DNA of 64,000 nt. Source: an uncultured Pelagimonas sp. (GTDB taxonomy: Bacteria; Pseudomonadota; Alphaproteobacteria; Rhodobacterales; Rhodobacteraceae). Under the pieces are notes generated by a model. It was not told the origin of the DNA, did no database searches, and saw only the letters and a list, made by a program, of their open reading frames with translations. Below, one piece after another: positions 8,974 through 17,919 of the stretch; position 1 is the stretch's first letter; each line of letters starts with the position of its first letter. The stretch is taken from the NCBI RefSeq assembly GCF_947498515.1, contig NZ_CANMKO010000008.1, positions 186,001 to 250,000 on the forward strand, in the 5' to 3' direction. The translations under genes and the position numbers were made by a program.

Positions 8974-10317
8974 CTACCCCTCCTTCTCGATCTTGGTGAG
9001 GCTGTCGCGCAGGGCGATACCGTATTCATACTTGGCTGGGCAGGCAAAACCGCACAGGGCCAAATCTTCTTCGTCCAGTTCCAGCGCACCTAACGCCTGA
9101 GCTTGGTCAGTGTCCATCACCAACAGCGCGCGCAGAAGCTGCGTTGGCAAGAAATCCTGTGGAACGATTTCTTCGAACGTCCCGATCGGCACCATGGCTC
9201 GGCGCCCGCCGTTCAAGTTCGAGGTCAAGGCATGCAACCGTTTGGACATGGCCGAACCTAGAACCGGTTGGTAGGCGTATTTCGAGAACATCGGCCGGAT
9301 CCACCCCATCGGGATCTGCTTGTGATCCTCTTCAATAAGGGTGATCTGGCGCGCATAGCGACCCAAATAGGCGGTTGGTCCCGCGCCCGCAGCGCCCGAC
9401 AGGATCGAGCCAGAGATCACGCGGATCGGCGTTTCGCCCTTTAAGTCGTTAGCACAAAGGTCAATCATCGAGGCACCGGCAACCGTCCGTACAAGACGCG
9501 GGTTCGAACACATCGGTCCCGTCAGCGCAATAATGCGGCGGCTGTCCAATGTTCCCGACTGCATCAGGCGGCCAATGGTGATCACATCATGATAGCCAAT
9601 GGTCCAGACGGTTTTGTCACCGCGTGGCGGCTCTAGGAAATGCATATGCGTGCCAGCCAAGCCAGCCGGATGCGGCCCGGAAAATCCAACGGCGGTGACG
9701 CCTGCCACATCGGCTCCCGGAATGTCGGCCCCGGTTTCCTGACACAGATAGGTCGCGCCTTCGGTTAGCTTGGCGATGGTCTCCAAACCACGGGCAAAGG
9801 CCGCCGGGTCATCCCCAATGATCACAGCTGTATCGCCAGACAGCGGTTCGCTATCCATCGCAGTCACATAAATTGCGGCGGGGCGGTCTTCGGCTCCGGG
9901 CACCTTGGAATAGGGACGTGTGCGAAACGCTGTCCACAGACCGGCGGCACAAAGACGGGTGCTTATCCCATCGGCGGTGCTGTCATCGCCCACTTGCGAG
10001 AAGTCTACTGATTCGGCCGCGGCGGGGTCGATTTCGATTTCAACGCTAATTAGCGCACGACGCGCGCCACGGTTGATCGCCTTGATTCGCCCTGAAACAG
10101 GCGCGGTCACCTGAACCTCGGGCGTATCTTTGTGGGCAAAGATCGGCGCACCGGCGGCGATCACGTCGCCTTCCTGTACGGCAAGGCGCGGTTTCAAACC
10201 GATAAAATCCTGTCCCAACACCGCTACAGTGTGGATATCGGCTCCGTCTTCTATCCCGTCACCAGGCGCCCCCAGCACCGGCACGTTCAGACCTTTTTTC
10301 AATTTGAATTGCTGCAC
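8974..10317 (-). CDS. nqrA: Na+-NQR subunit A
   Basis: First gene of the operon; a peripheral cytoplasmic subunit of 447 residues. The N-terminus KLKKGLNVPVLGAPG is characteristic, followed by a barrel-sandwich region (FIGLKPRLAVQEGDVI). Homologues help form the quinone site. The 139 bp upstream, shared with the divergent apbE, must hold the operon promoter; a weak inverted repeat TGTCCT..AGGACA (10326-10331 and 10361-10366) sits just before the start codon, significance unknown. Confidence 0.97.
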   Translation of the reverse strand: MQQFKLKKGLNVPVLGAPGDGIEDGADIHTVAVLGQDFIGLKPRLAVQEGDVIAAGAPIFAHKDTPEVQVTAPVSGRIKAINRGARRALISVEIEIDPAAAESVDFSQVGDDSTADGISTRLCAAGLWTAFRTRPYSKVPGAEDRPAAIYVTAMDSEPLSGDTAVIIGDDPAAFARGLETIAKLTEGATYLCQETGADIPGADVAGVTAVGFSGPHPAGLAGTHMHFLEPPRGDKTVWTIGYHDVITIGRLMQSGTLDSRRIIALTGPMCSNPRLVRTVAGASMIDLCANDLKGETPIRVISGSILSGAAGAGPTAYLGRYARQITLIEEDHKQIPMGWIRPMFSKYAYQPVLGSAMSKRLHALTSNLNGGRRAMVPIGTFEEIVPQDFLPTQLLRALLVMDTDQAQALGALELDEEDLALCGFACPAKYEYGIALRDSLTKIEKEG

Positions 10318-10456
10318 GTCACATGTGTCCTGTCGGTTTTCGGCTGCGTTATGCGAGAAAAGGACAGGTTTTGGAAGGTGTGTGAGCGCAAACTTTCAAA
10401 ACTCTGTTGAACTTTTTGCTGATCTGCCTCAGAAGCGTGCCGATCTTACAGTGGAA

Positions 10457-11512
10457 ATGCGCAACCCAGCGGAGACGCCCGTGTCGAACCCTCTTCTATT
10501 TTCTCGCCGTAGCTTCTTGGTAATGCCGCTTGCTTTTGCAGCCGCCTGTAAGAAGGGCTGGTCCGTACTAGAATTGGCCGGACTGACGATGGGCACCGGT
10601 TACAAGATTGTCGCCATCGACCACAGCCAAGCGGTGGACCAAGCGGCACTGCAGGCCGATGTCGATGCTGCTCTGGCGCGTGTGACTGCCCAGATGTCGA
10701 ACTGGGATGATGCCTCGGAAATCTCGCGTTTCAATGCGGCTTCCGCTGGCGACAGCCTGACCGTTTCTGCTGAATTCTATCATGTTATGCAGTCCGCTGC
10801 TGATGTGAACGCCGCCAGCGACGGGCGTTTCGACGTCACCGCCGGTGCATTGTTCGATCTTTGGGGCTTTGGTACCAAGCACAACACCGGTTCCATGCCG
10901 ACAGATGCCCAAATCGCGGACGCTCTGGGCTGCTGCGGTCAGAAACAATCGATCGCGTTGCACAATGGTGCCTTGGGCAAATTGAACGACGGTGCACAGA
11001 TTTATCTGTCGTCCATTGCCAAAGGTTTTGGCGTGGACCTCGTCGCAAAAACTATGGCGGCTCATGGTATCACCGACTATATGGTCGAAATCGGTGGCGA
11101 TCTTGTCACCGCAGGCAAGAATCCCGAAGGCCAGCCGTGGCAAATTGGTATCGAAACACCGCAAAGCTTTGATCGTGGCGTGATGCAGGTCGTAGGCCTG
11201 TCGAACATGGGCATGGCGACCTCGGGTGACTATCGCAACTTCTTTGAGGTCGATGGTCAGCGCTATTCGCATATGATTGACCCCACAACCGGGCGTCCCG
11301 TCACCCACAATACCGCTTCGGTTACCGTGTTGACCGACAACGCGATGCTGGCCGACGCCTGGGCAACTGCCCTGCTGGTTCTTGGTCGTGACCGTGGTCT
11401 TGCGCTCGCCAATGAACGCGGACTGGCGGCGTTGTTTATCGAACGCTCGGCTGATGCATCCAAGGGTCTTGTACCCACTGCATCGGACAAGTTCACCTCA
11501 CTGACCGCATAA
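10457..11512 (+). CDS. apbE: FAD:protein FMN transferase (flavinylates NqrB/NqrC)
   Basis: ApbE attaches FMN from FAD to a threonine of NqrB and NqrC. From ATG 10457 the protein has 351 residues. The N-terminus carries twin arginines (SRRSFLV, residues 16-22) and a lipobox AFAAAC with Cys31, so it is likely an exported lipoprotein. Family features follow: MGTGYKI, an FDVTAGALFDLWGFG stretch, SSIAKGFGVD, MVEIGGDL and SHMIDPTTGRPV. GTG codons at 10451 and 10481 are alternative starts. It is transcribed away from nqrA, whereas in Vibrio it lies at the 3' end of the nqr operon. Confidence 0.95.
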   Translation: MRNPAETPVSNPLLFSRRSFLVMPLAFAAACKKGWSVLELAGLTMGTGYKIVAIDHSQAVDQAALQADVDAALARVTAQMSNWDDASEISRFNAASAGDSLTVSAEFYHVMQSAADVNAASDGRFDVTAGALFDLWGFGTKHNTGSMPTDAQIADALGCCGQKQSIALHNGALGKLNDGAQIYLSSIAKGFGVDLVAKTMAAHGITDYMVEIGGDLVTAGKNPEGQPWQIGIETPQSFDRGVMQVVGLSNMGMATSGDYRNFFEVDGQRYSHMIDPTTGRPVTHNTASVTVLTDNAMLADAWATALLVLGRDRGLALANERGLAALFIERSADASKGLVPTASDKFTSLTA

Positions 11513-11532
11513 CGCGGGAAAGGCACTGCGCC

Positions 11533-11772
11533 ATGTCGACCTTTATCCTAGCCTTTGGACTGTTTTCCATCGTCATGGTGGGCATGGCGATCGGTGTCAT
11601 TCTGTCGGGTCGTACGATCAAAGGCAGCTGTGGCGGATTGAACGCCGTCGAAGGTGCGGACCATTGTTTGGTCTGCAAAAAGGAAATCGACCCAAACAGC
11701 CCGCTGCGCGAACGGTTGGAATGCCCTCGCCAGCGTGCGCGTCGCGAAGCCGCAGAACGCGCTGCAGGCTGA
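11533..11772 (+). CDS. nqrM: Na+-NQR maturation protein NqrM
   Basis: A 79-residue protein of the NqrM (formerly DUF539) family, required to assemble the iron centre in NqrD/NqrE. One N-terminal membrane helix (residues 4-24) is followed by four cysteines at C33, C45, C48 and C64 in the expected pattern SCGGLN...CLVCKK...EC. It starts 20 bp after apbE, so the two maturation genes form one divergent operon. Its stop lies 2 bp from that of the next, convergent gene. Confidence 0.93.
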   Translation: MSTFILAFGLFSIVMVGMAIGVILSGRTIKGSCGGLNAVEGADHCLVCKKEIDPNSPLRERLECPRQRARREAAERAAG

Positions 11773-11774
11773 CT

Positions 11775-11957
11775 TTACCCGCTTGATAGCGGAACAAACC
11801 CAAGTATCAAAAGCGTCCCTGCCGCGACCAATCCCGATAGCCACAACTGGCTGCGCGGCCCTTCGGCCTTCCATACTCGGCGATAGCGATAGCCCGCCAA
11901 ACAGGCAACTGTGAACAGCACCGTTGCGATACCGGGTGTCAGGGTCAGGTCTGTCAT
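11775..11957 (-). CDS. Small two-helix membrane protein, function unknown
   Basis: A 60-residue protein read from ATG 11957 (MTDLTLTPGIATV). Two hydrophobic helices (about residues 7-22 and 38-56) are joined by a basic loop containing RYRRVWKAEG, so positive charges would lie on the cytoplasmic side. I recognise no family. It ends 2 bp from the nqrM stop on the opposite strand, but nothing links it functionally to NQR. A longer frame to 11996 is open, though it adds a polar segment before the first helix. Confidence 0.55.
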   Translation of the reverse strand: MTDLTLTPGIATVLFTVACLAGYRYRRVWKAEGPRSQLWLSGLVAAGTLLILGFVPLSSG

Positions 11958-12034
11958 TTCGTCCCTTTTTGGCAGAAACTGTTTACCCGCAGGCATTTCT
12001 CCTTATCCTATAGTCAGGACACGGGAGGATTGCC

Positions 12035-12553
12035 ATGGTCGGATCATATAAACCCAAGACCCGAGGTGACGCGAATGAGGCCACTCATAGTCAGTCACTA
12101 GAGACCAACGTATCGGTGGCACAGGCCTCTGTTGCCGAGGTTATGTCGGACAAGGGCGGCGAACTATTCGGGATCGGTCCGCAAAATGCGGTTTCGGAGG
12201 CGGTCGCCATTCTCGCTGAGAAGCGGATCGGCGCATTGGTCGTCACGGACGATGACGGCAAATTAGTTGGCATTTTGTCAGAACGCGACATCGTGCGTCG
12301 TTTGGCGGAAACACCCGGTCAAACACTGCCGCAAAAGGTTGATCAGCTGATGTCAGCCAAGGTTGAAACCACCACGCCTGATGAATTGCTTGTAAGTGTG
12401 TTGCGCCGAATGACCGACGGGCGTTTTCGCCACATGCCGGTCCTGAAAGACGGGCAGCTGCTTGGCATGATTTCGATTGGCGACGTGGTCAACCATCGCC
12501 TGAAAACGTTGGAATACGAGGCCTTGAAACTGAAGCAGCTGATCGTCGGGTAA
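12035..12553 (+). CDS. CBS-domain pair protein
   Basis: A 172-residue protein consisting of two CBS domains (about residues 30-85 and 97-150), of the kind that bind adenosyl nucleotides as energy sensors. Motifs visible are IGALVVTDDDGKLVGILSERD in the first domain and FRHMPVLKDGQLLGMISIGD in the second. It has no attached enzymatic domain, and the final helix (NHRLKTLEYEALKLKQLI) may dimerise. A GGGAGG site lies 7 nt before the ATG. Stand-alone CBS pairs of this type are common in Rhodobacteraceae, with partners usually unknown. Confidence 0.88.
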   Translation: MVGSYKPKTRGDANEATHSQSLETNVSVAQASVAEVMSDKGGELFGIGPQNAVSEAVAILAEKRIGALVVTDDDGKLVGILSERDIVRRLAETPGQTLPQKVDQLMSAKVETTTPDELLVSVLRRMTDGRFRHMPVLKDGQLLGMISIGDVVNHRLKTLEYEALKLKQLIVG

Positions 12554-12961
12554 GGCAGGCCACCGCTAAAACGAGTTCAGGCAGTGTAGCAGAGATGGCC
12601 GCTTTTACAGCGGACCGGAACGTCTCAAGCTTGCCTTGGGATTGAGCCGTCAGAAGCGCTGGCCATACTGCCATCCCACCCAATAGGCGCGCTTTTCACC
12701 GCCGCTCGCCACGCTTTGCAAACGTCGGCGTTGTGAAAGTGGTGTTTGGGGAAGATGTCGCGCCGCCATACCGAAACGATTGTGCCGGATCTTCACCCCA
12801 AAGATATTGATAACCGATATTCTGGCGACCTGACTCTTTTGCGCAAGCGCAGAGATCACAGGGCAAGATGTGTTCCCTTCCGTCTAAAACCGCAGGAAAC
12901 GGGTCGCCACGTCGGATAATAATGCGACAAAAAGAGAGAAACCTGATTTGGATTTCGCGGC
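12554..12961. other. 408-bp region without a supported gene
   Basis: Between the CBS gene and the EamA gene only short minus-strand frames occur (up to 94 codons), in three different phases. One reads GYQYLWGEDPAQSFRYG and another ends AYWVGWQYGQRF; both look slightly protein-like but do not join into one frame. A frame-disrupted relic of a small gene is possible, but no family can be named, so I leave it unannotated. Confidence 0.4.
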
Positions 12962-13900
12962 ATGTCAAAACCCCCAACACTTAAAATGGATGCAAAATCC
13001 ACCTTCATGTTGCTGGTGTTGGCCGCGATGTGGGGCGGGTCATTCTTCTTAGGAGAGCTCGCTCTCCGCGAGGTTCCACCGCTCACAATCACCCTTCATC
13101 GGGTGATGTGGGCCTTGCCATTTTTGGCATCGATTGCGGTCTACAACAAAACTCCGCTCCCGCGGTCACCGCGGATTTGGGGCGCCTATCTTGTGATGGG
13201 TGCACTCAACAACGCCCTACCGTTTTCGTTGATTTTTTGGGGGCAAACCCAAATCGAAAGTGGATTGGCCTCGATACTAAACGCGACAACCGCAATGTTT
13301 GCCGCCGTTGTGGCGGGCCTATTGCTTCGTGATGAACCATTGACTGCAAAGAAGATTATCGGCGCGACCTTGGGTATAGCCGGAGTGGCTTTCATCATGG
13401 GGCCAAGCGCGTTGACCGAGTTTAATCCCAGTAACCTTGCCCAGCTCGCCATCCTTGGCGCGACACTATCCTACGCCTTTGCAGGTGTTTGGGGAAAGAC
13501 CGCTCTGGCCAGCCAGCCGCCTCTTATGAATGCGCTTGGTATGTTGATTGGCAGCACGGCATTGATGATACCAATTGTGTTGATCTTTGATGGTCGGCCA
13601 AGTGTCGACCTTTCTGCAACAACATGGGCTGCTCTGTTGGGCTTGGCGACAGTGTCGACGGCATTGGCCTACGTTCTCTACTTTGCCATCCTTGCACGTG
13701 CCGGGGCCGCCAATTTGCTTTTGGTTACTTTGCTCATCCCCGCCGTTGCAATTGGGCTTGGTGTTCTTTTTCTAGGAGAAGACATGGGCTTCGAAGCGTG
13801 GATTGGCTTTGCCATCATCGCACTTGGCTTTGCTGTGACGGATGGGCGCTTGTTTTCGGCCTTGTCTCGAACATCCAAGGGCAAGGCCCACACCGGATAG
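12962..13900 (+). CDS. EamA/DMT-family transporter
   Basis: A 312-residue integral membrane protein with ten predicted helices arranged as two EamA repeats (about residues 12-145 and 160-295). The first helix shows the usual MLLVLAAMWGGSFFL pattern, and the repeat ends in ILGEDMGFEAWIGFAII-like sequence. Members export amino acids, nucleosides or other metabolites; the substrate cannot be read from sequence. No regulator lies next to it and the ribosome site is weak. Confidence 0.88.
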   Translation: MSKPPTLKMDAKSTFMLLVLAAMWGGSFFLGELALREVPPLTITLHRVMWALPFLASIAVYNKTPLPRSPRIWGAYLVMGALNNALPFSLIFWGQTQIESGLASILNATTAMFAAVVAGLLLRDEPLTAKKIIGATLGIAGVAFIMGPSALTEFNPSNLAQLAILGATLSYAFAGVWGKTALASQPPLMNALGMLIGSTALMIPIVLIFDGRPSVDLSATTWAALLGLATVSTALAYVLYFAILARAGAANLLLVTLLIPAVAIGLGVLFLGEDMGFEAWIGFAIIALGFAVTDGRLFSALSRTSKGKAHTG

Positions 13901-14099
13901 TGGCCGGTCAGACATTTTAGGATCGGAGCCTATCTGTATCGATCGCACAAGAGAATTCGATAAAGAATAGGTTCTTGGCAATACTGATCCAAACGGCATG
14001 AGAAACCTTACAAGGCATTCCCAAAGAGGCCAATCTGGACACGTTTTCCTGCCCTAGCCAACAATTATGTTTGCATGCCCAACTTGGCGTCAAGAAACG

Positions 14100-14130
14100 A
14101 AAAAAGCCGCCCAAATCGAGCGGCTTTTCT
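14100..14130 (-). terminator. Intrinsic terminator after rplT
   Basis: A perfect 9-bp stem AAAAGCCGC / GCGGCTTTT (14102-14110 and 14120-14128) with a 9-nt loop lies just 3' of rplT. Read on the minus strand it runs into a T tract. Confidence 0.88.
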
Positions 14131-14152
14131 AATCTTTTCAACGCGGGTCAGC

Positions 14153-14518
14153 TTACGCTGGCAGCGCGCCTTTGGCCTGATCCACGATCGCAGCAAATGC
14201 TTCGGGCTCGTGAACGGCAAGATCGGCGAGAACCTTACGGTCAACTTCGATACCGGCCAGATTCAGACCATTGATGAACTTGGAATATGTCAGGGCTTCG
14301 TCATGGGCACGGACAGCAGCGTTGATACGCTGGATCCACAGAGCGCGGAAGTTGCGCTTGCGGTTATGACGGTCGCGTGTTGCGTACTGGTTGGCCTTAT
14401 CAACGGCCTGAGCTGCAACCTTGAAGGTGTTCTTGCGACGACCGTAGTAACCTTTGGCCTGCTTGACGATCTTCTTGTGACGCGCGTGTGTGACGGTTCC
14501 GCCTTTTACTCGGGACAT
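14153..14518 (-). CDS. rplT: 50S ribosomal protein L20
   Basis: L20 binds 23S rRNA early in large-subunit assembly. The 121-residue sequence begins [20 protein letters not shown] and has the conserved [13 protein letters not shown] and [15 protein letters not shown] segments. It follows rpmI by 14 bp. In many bacteria infC precedes rpmI and L20 represses the operon; infC is not in this window, so here the pair forms its own unit. Confidence 0.98.
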   Translation of the reverse strand: MSRVKGGTVTHARHKKIVKQAKGYYGRRKNTFKVAAQAVDKANQYATRDRHNRKRNFRALWIQRINAAVRAHDEALTYSKFINGLNLAGIEVDRKVLADLAVHEPEAFAAIVDQAKGALPA

Positions 14519-14532
14519 GTTCTAATCTCCTC

Positions 14533-14733
14533 TTAGCGGTCGTACGGCATGAACTGCTTGATGCTTTTCGCATCAGGAGCAGACAATGTCGTGGTACCGC
14601 GAGCGTCGCGGATGAATTTCTTGGTGCGTTTGATCATGCCGTGCTGTTTACCAGCTTGGCTCGCCATCACTTTACCGGTCGCAGTGACCTTAAAGCGCTT
14701 TTTGGCGCTCGACTTCGTCTTCATCTTGGGCAT
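14533..14733 (-). CDS. rpmI: 50S ribosomal protein L35
   Basis: A 66-residue basic protein with the typical [21 protein letters not shown]-terminus and a [14 protein letters not shown] stretch. It is the first gene of the rpmI-rplT unit. The roughly 120 bp upstream hold no other gene and probably contain the promoter. Confidence 0.98.
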   Translation of the reverse strand: MPKMKTKSSAKKRFKVTATGKVMASQAGKQHGMIKRTKKFIRDARGTTTLSAPDAKSIKQFMPYDR

Positions 14734-14861
14734 TTCGGTCTCCGTCTTTTTGCGCGACTCGGCATGCCACTTGAGCCGGACGCGCGGTTTAGACGGGCCG
14801 TATAGGGGCGGATCGCGTTATTGGCAAGCCTTGAATCGATACTCACACGGGATTCAAGGGC

Positions 14862-15086
14862 CTAATTGGTGAATTTGCCAACCACTTGGAAAAACACCTG
14901 TGGAATGTCCTGCATTTGGTACCCACCGGGCTTGTTGGTAAGGGCAAAAACCACCAACCCGCCAGCCGCAATCATGACAATGGCCGCCACCCGAGGGGTG
15001 CGGCCATCTGAAAACGCAGAGACGACCGCTGGCAGCGCTAAAACCGCCAGGATCAACCCTGCGACCAATGAAATATCTGGATCCAT
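14862..15086 (-). CDS. Small conserved-looking membrane protein, function unknown
   Basis: A 74-residue protein with two strongly hydrophobic segments (about residues 5-24 and 32-50) and a C-terminal tail QMQDIPQVFFQVVGKFTN. It lies 34 bp downstream of pyk on the same strand and may be co-transcribed with it. I do not recognise a named family; similar short proteins occur near pyk in related genomes as far as I can recall, but I cannot verify this here. Confidence 0.65.
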   Translation of the reverse strand: MDPDISLVAGLILAVLALPAVVSAFSDGRTPRVAAIVMIAAGGLVVFALTNKPGGYQMQDIPQVFFQVVGKFTN

Positions 15087-15120
15087 AACACCAGACCCCC
15101 GTGATTAACCTGAGAACAGG

Positions 15121-16566
15121 TTATTCCGGATCGGTGCTATAAATCAAACGTTCATCGCAGGGTGCAACGCGCAAGATATTGGTTGTTCCGGGGATGTTAA
15201 ATGGCACACCCGCGGTCACAACGATCTGATCACCTTCTCCGGCAAAACCGGCCTTGCGCGTGGCGCGGGCGGCGTTCACCACCGCCTGTTTGAACCGCTC
15301 AAGATCACCGGTCATGACACAATGGGTCCCCCAGCTTAGGGCCAGACGACGGGCCGTGCCGCGCGATGACGTCATTGTAATGATCGGCACCCGTGGGCGT
15401 TCACGCGATACTTTGGCGGCGGTGGTCCCTGAAGAGGTAAAGCAGCAGATGGCTTTGATGTCTGTTGTCTCAGCGATCTCACGCGCGGCAGCAACGATCC
15501 CATCGGCCACCGAATGACGCTCGGCTTTGCGGCTGGCTTCGATGATATCGCGATAGGTTGGGTCTGCTTCGACCTCAACCGCCACGGCATCCATGGTGCT
15601 CACGGCTTCGATTGGGTAATCGCCCGCCGCCGATTCCGCCGACAACATCACCGCGTCCGAGCCTTCGTAGATGGCGTTGGACACATCCGACACTTCGGCG
15701 CGGGTTGGCATCGGCGATTCAATCATCGATTCGAGCATCTGCGTCGCCACGATCACCGGTTTGGCGGCGGCGCGACATTTGCGCACCAAGCGTTTCTGGA
15801 TTGGCGGAACATTCTGAACCGGAAGTTCAACACCCAGATCACCACGGGCGACCATGATGCCATCCGAGACCTCTAGAATCTCATCAAAGCTTTCGACGGC
15901 TTGAGGTTTTTCAATTTTGGAGAGGATCGCCGCGCGGCCATCGGCCAATTCGCGGGCTTCCCAAACGTCGCGAGGACGCTGAACAAAGGACAGCGCTAGC
16001 CAATCAACGCCCAAGGCACAGACAAATTCCAAATCGGCACGGTCTTTTTCCGAAAGCGCCGCCAAAGGCAGCACAACATCAGGAACATTCACACCCTTGC
16101 GGTCGGAAATCACACCGCCGGTAACAACCGTGCAATTGGCGTGATCATCACCGCAATCCTCTACGCGCAAACGAATTTTTCCGTCATTGACCAAGAGATG
16201 CGAGCCAGGCTGAAGCGCTTGAAAAATCTCGGGATGTGGAAGGGAAACACGGGTTTTGTCGCCGGGCGTCGGGTCAAGATCAAGGCGGAAGTTTTCGCCC
16301 CATTCCAAATCTTGCGGCCCATCCGCAAATGTTCCAACACGCAGTTTTGGCCCCTGAAGGTCTGCCAGAATCGCGATTGGGCTATCAAGGTCCTTTTCAA
16401 CCTGACGGATGATCTTGTGCTTTTCCGAGATCTCGTCGTGGCTACCGTGGCTCATATTCAGGCGAAAGACATCGGCCCCCGCTTCGTGCAATGCGCGGAT
16501 CATTTCGTATGTTGACGATGCCGGGCCCAATGTGGCCACGATTTTGATCTTGCGATTGCGCTTCAT
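15121..16566 (-). CDS. pyk: Pyruvate kinase
   Basis: Converts phosphoenolpyruvate and ADP to pyruvate and ATP, the last step of glycolysis. The 481-residue protein starts KRNRKIKIVATLGPASS, with the substrate-binding RLNMSHGSHDE (about residue 37). The ILSKIEKPQAVESFDEI active-site strand carries the catalytic lysine, and MVARGDLGVELP binds the metal. I use ATG 16566. An upstream in-frame start at 16599 would add residues not found in the family. The C-terminal allosteric domain is complete. Confidence 0.97.
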   Translation of the reverse strand: MKRNRKIKIVATLGPASSTYEMIRALHEAGADVFRLNMSHGSHDEISEKHKIIRQVEKDLDSPIAILADLQGPKLRVGTFADGPQDLEWGENFRLDLDPTPGDKTRVSLPHPEIFQALQPGSHLLVNDGKIRLRVEDCGDDHANCTVVTGGVISDRKGVNVPDVVLPLAALSEKDRADLEFVCALGVDWLALSFVQRPRDVWEARELADGRAAILSKIEKPQAVESFDEILEVSDGIMVARGDLGVELPVQNVPPIQKRLVRKCRAAAKPVIVATQMLESMIESPMPTRAEVSDVSNAIYEGSDAVMLSAESAAGDYPIEAVSTMDAVAVEVEADPTYRDIIEASRKAERHSVADGIVAAAREIAETTDIKAICCFTSSGTTAAKVSRERPRVPIITMTSSRGTARRLALSWGTHCVMTGDLERFKQAVVNAARATRKAGFAGEGDQIVVTAGVPFNIPGTTNILRVAPCDERLIYSTDPE

Positions 16567-16736
16567 GTTTTTCCCCAGTTCCTCATGTGGCGGCATCAAT
16601 TGCCTGCCGTAATTGCCGTGCGGTCAGCGTATTCATAAACCACTATTTGTTAGCGGTAACGGTTCATGGTGCTTATTGCCTATTTCCCTTCACCGCGCAA
16701 CTGCCCTATGTCTTGGCAACAAGAGATGACGACACC

Positions 16737-17474
16737 ATGACATATCACCCCTATCATATCGAAGGTGCCAGCCGCAAAAGCCGCTGGCTCATCACCTGTG
16801 ACCATGCGCGCAATACCGTTCCGCCGGATTTGGGTGGGACATTGGGCTTGCCCGATTCTGACATGGAACGCCACATTGCCTTTGACCCCGGAGCCGAAGG
16901 AGTCTCACTGGCGCTTGGCGAAGCCCTCGGCGCGCCAGTTTTGCTGGGGAACTTCTCTCGGCTCGTGATTGACCCCAACCGGGGCGAAGACGACCCGACG
17001 CTGCTGATGAAGCTTTATGATGGGTCGGTCATTCCCGGAAACCGTCATGCAGATGATACCGAACGGGAACGCCGATTGAACGCCTACTACCGGCCCTACC
17101 ATGACACCTATGCAAAACTCGCCGCGGCCCAAGAGGACACGGTGATTGTTGCTGTGCACTCCTTTACTCGACAATTGCGCGGTCGCCCGACTCGACCGTG
17201 GCATGTTGGCATCCTACACGCGTGGGACAGCCGCTTGAGCGACCCGTTTATCGCCGCCCTTGAGGCGGAACCGGACCTGACCGTTGGTCGCAATGAACCC
17301 TATCCGGGGCATTTGCCCGGTGATGCGGTTGATCGGCATGCGTTGAAACACGGGCGCAACAATACACTGATCGAGTTGCGCAACGATTTGATCGAAACCG
17401 CCGAGCAACAACAGCATTGGGGCCAACGCCTTGCGCCATTGCTCGAAGATGCGTTGCGACAGGTTCCAGAATAA
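16737..17474 (+). CDS. N-formylglutamate amidohydrolase family protein
   Basis: The 245-residue protein fits the N-formylglutamate amidohydrolase family (zinc hydrolases, HutG-like). Visible motifs are WLITCDHARNTVPP near the N-terminus, RLVIDPNRGEDDPTL, then AVHSFTRQLRGRPRP-like sequence and a C-terminal IELRNDLI stretch. Histidine, Asp and Glu residues in these blocks are the likely zinc ligands. HutG-type enzymes release glutamate from N-formylglutamate in histidine breakdown, but no hut genes are nearby, so the physiological substrate is uncertain. ATG 16737 gives the usual start; upstream in-frame sequence reads through the pyk promoter. Confidence 0.85.
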   Translation: MTYHPYHIEGASRKSRWLITCDHARNTVPPDLGGTLGLPDSDMERHIAFDPGAEGVSLALGEALGAPVLLGNFSRLVIDPNRGEDDPTLLMKLYDGSVIPGNRHADDTERERRLNAYYRPYHDTYAKLAAAQEDTVIVAVHSFTRQLRGRPTRPWHVGILHAWDSRLSDPFIAALEAEPDLTVGRNEPYPGHLPGDAVDRHALKHGRNNTLIELRNDLIETAEQQQHWGQRLAPLLEDALRQVPE

Positions 17475-17497
17475 CGCTTTGCGTCAGGCCGGGCGCA

Positions 17498-17543
17498 AAA
17501 AGGTTTTCAATGAAAACTTTTGCAAATTCCGTGAACGGAATTT
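17498..17543 (-). repeat. Double-palindrome repeat, copy 1
   Basis: Two adjacent inverted repeats. The first is GTTTTCA-A-TGAAAAC extended by A/T pairs (17498-17521). The second is AAATTCCGTGAACGGAATTT (17524-17543). It is the reverse arrangement of the copies at 32783, 50215 and 56297. It lies between the amidohydrolase and DUF1244 genes. Confidence 0.85.
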
Positions 17544-17572
17544 GGGCACAACACCACAAGGGAGAGACAGAC

Positions 17573-17887
17573 ATGGATGATCAAACAAGGATTGAGGTTG
17601 AAGCCGCTGCGTTCCGCCGCCTGCGCCAACATCTGATGGAAGACCGCAAAGACGTGCAAAACATCGACATGATGAACCTGACCGGATTTTGCCGCAACTG
17701 CCTGTCACGCTGGTACCAAGAAGCTGCCAATGAACGTGGCATCGACATGGACAAGGCCCAAGGCCGCGAGGCTTTCTACGGTATGCCTTATGATGACTGG
17801 AAGAACAGCCACCAATCCGCCGCCAGCCCGGAAAAGCAGGCGGCTTTTGAGGTCGCGTTCAAAGAAAACGTTACCGACAAAGAATGA
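17573..17887 (+). CDS. DUF1244 family protein
   Basis: A 104-residue protein with the family signature: FRRLRQHLMEDRKDVQNIDM, then the cysteine pair in LTGFCRNCLSRWY (about residue 43), and EAFYGMPYDDWKN. The CxxC may bind metal. The family is widespread in alpha- and gammaproteobacteria and lacks an assigned function. An AAGGGAGAG ribosome site precedes ATG 17573. A repeat (copy 1) occupies its upstream region, so the promoter must overlap or precede it. Confidence 0.88.
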   Translation: MDDQTRIEVEAAAFRRLRQHLMEDRKDVQNIDMMNLTGFCRNCLSRWYQEAANERGIDMDKAQGREAFYGMPYDDWKNSHQSAASPEKQAAFEVAFKENVTDKE

Positions 17888-17890
17888 AAG

Positions 17891-17915
17891 CGAGCGGGGG
17901 ATAACCCCGCCCTGT
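17891..17915. terminator. Hairpin between convergent genes
   Basis: A CGGGG / CCCCG stem around GATAA sits between the stops of the DUF1244 gene and the glutathione S-transferase gene. There is only a weak T-rich tail, so terminator function is tentative. Confidence 0.45.
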
Positions 17916-17919
17916 CCGT

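Noticed and set aside
12650-12980. Minus-strand short frames in the CBS-EamA gap
   Set aside because: They look partly protein-like but change phase and cannot be joined; no family is recognised.
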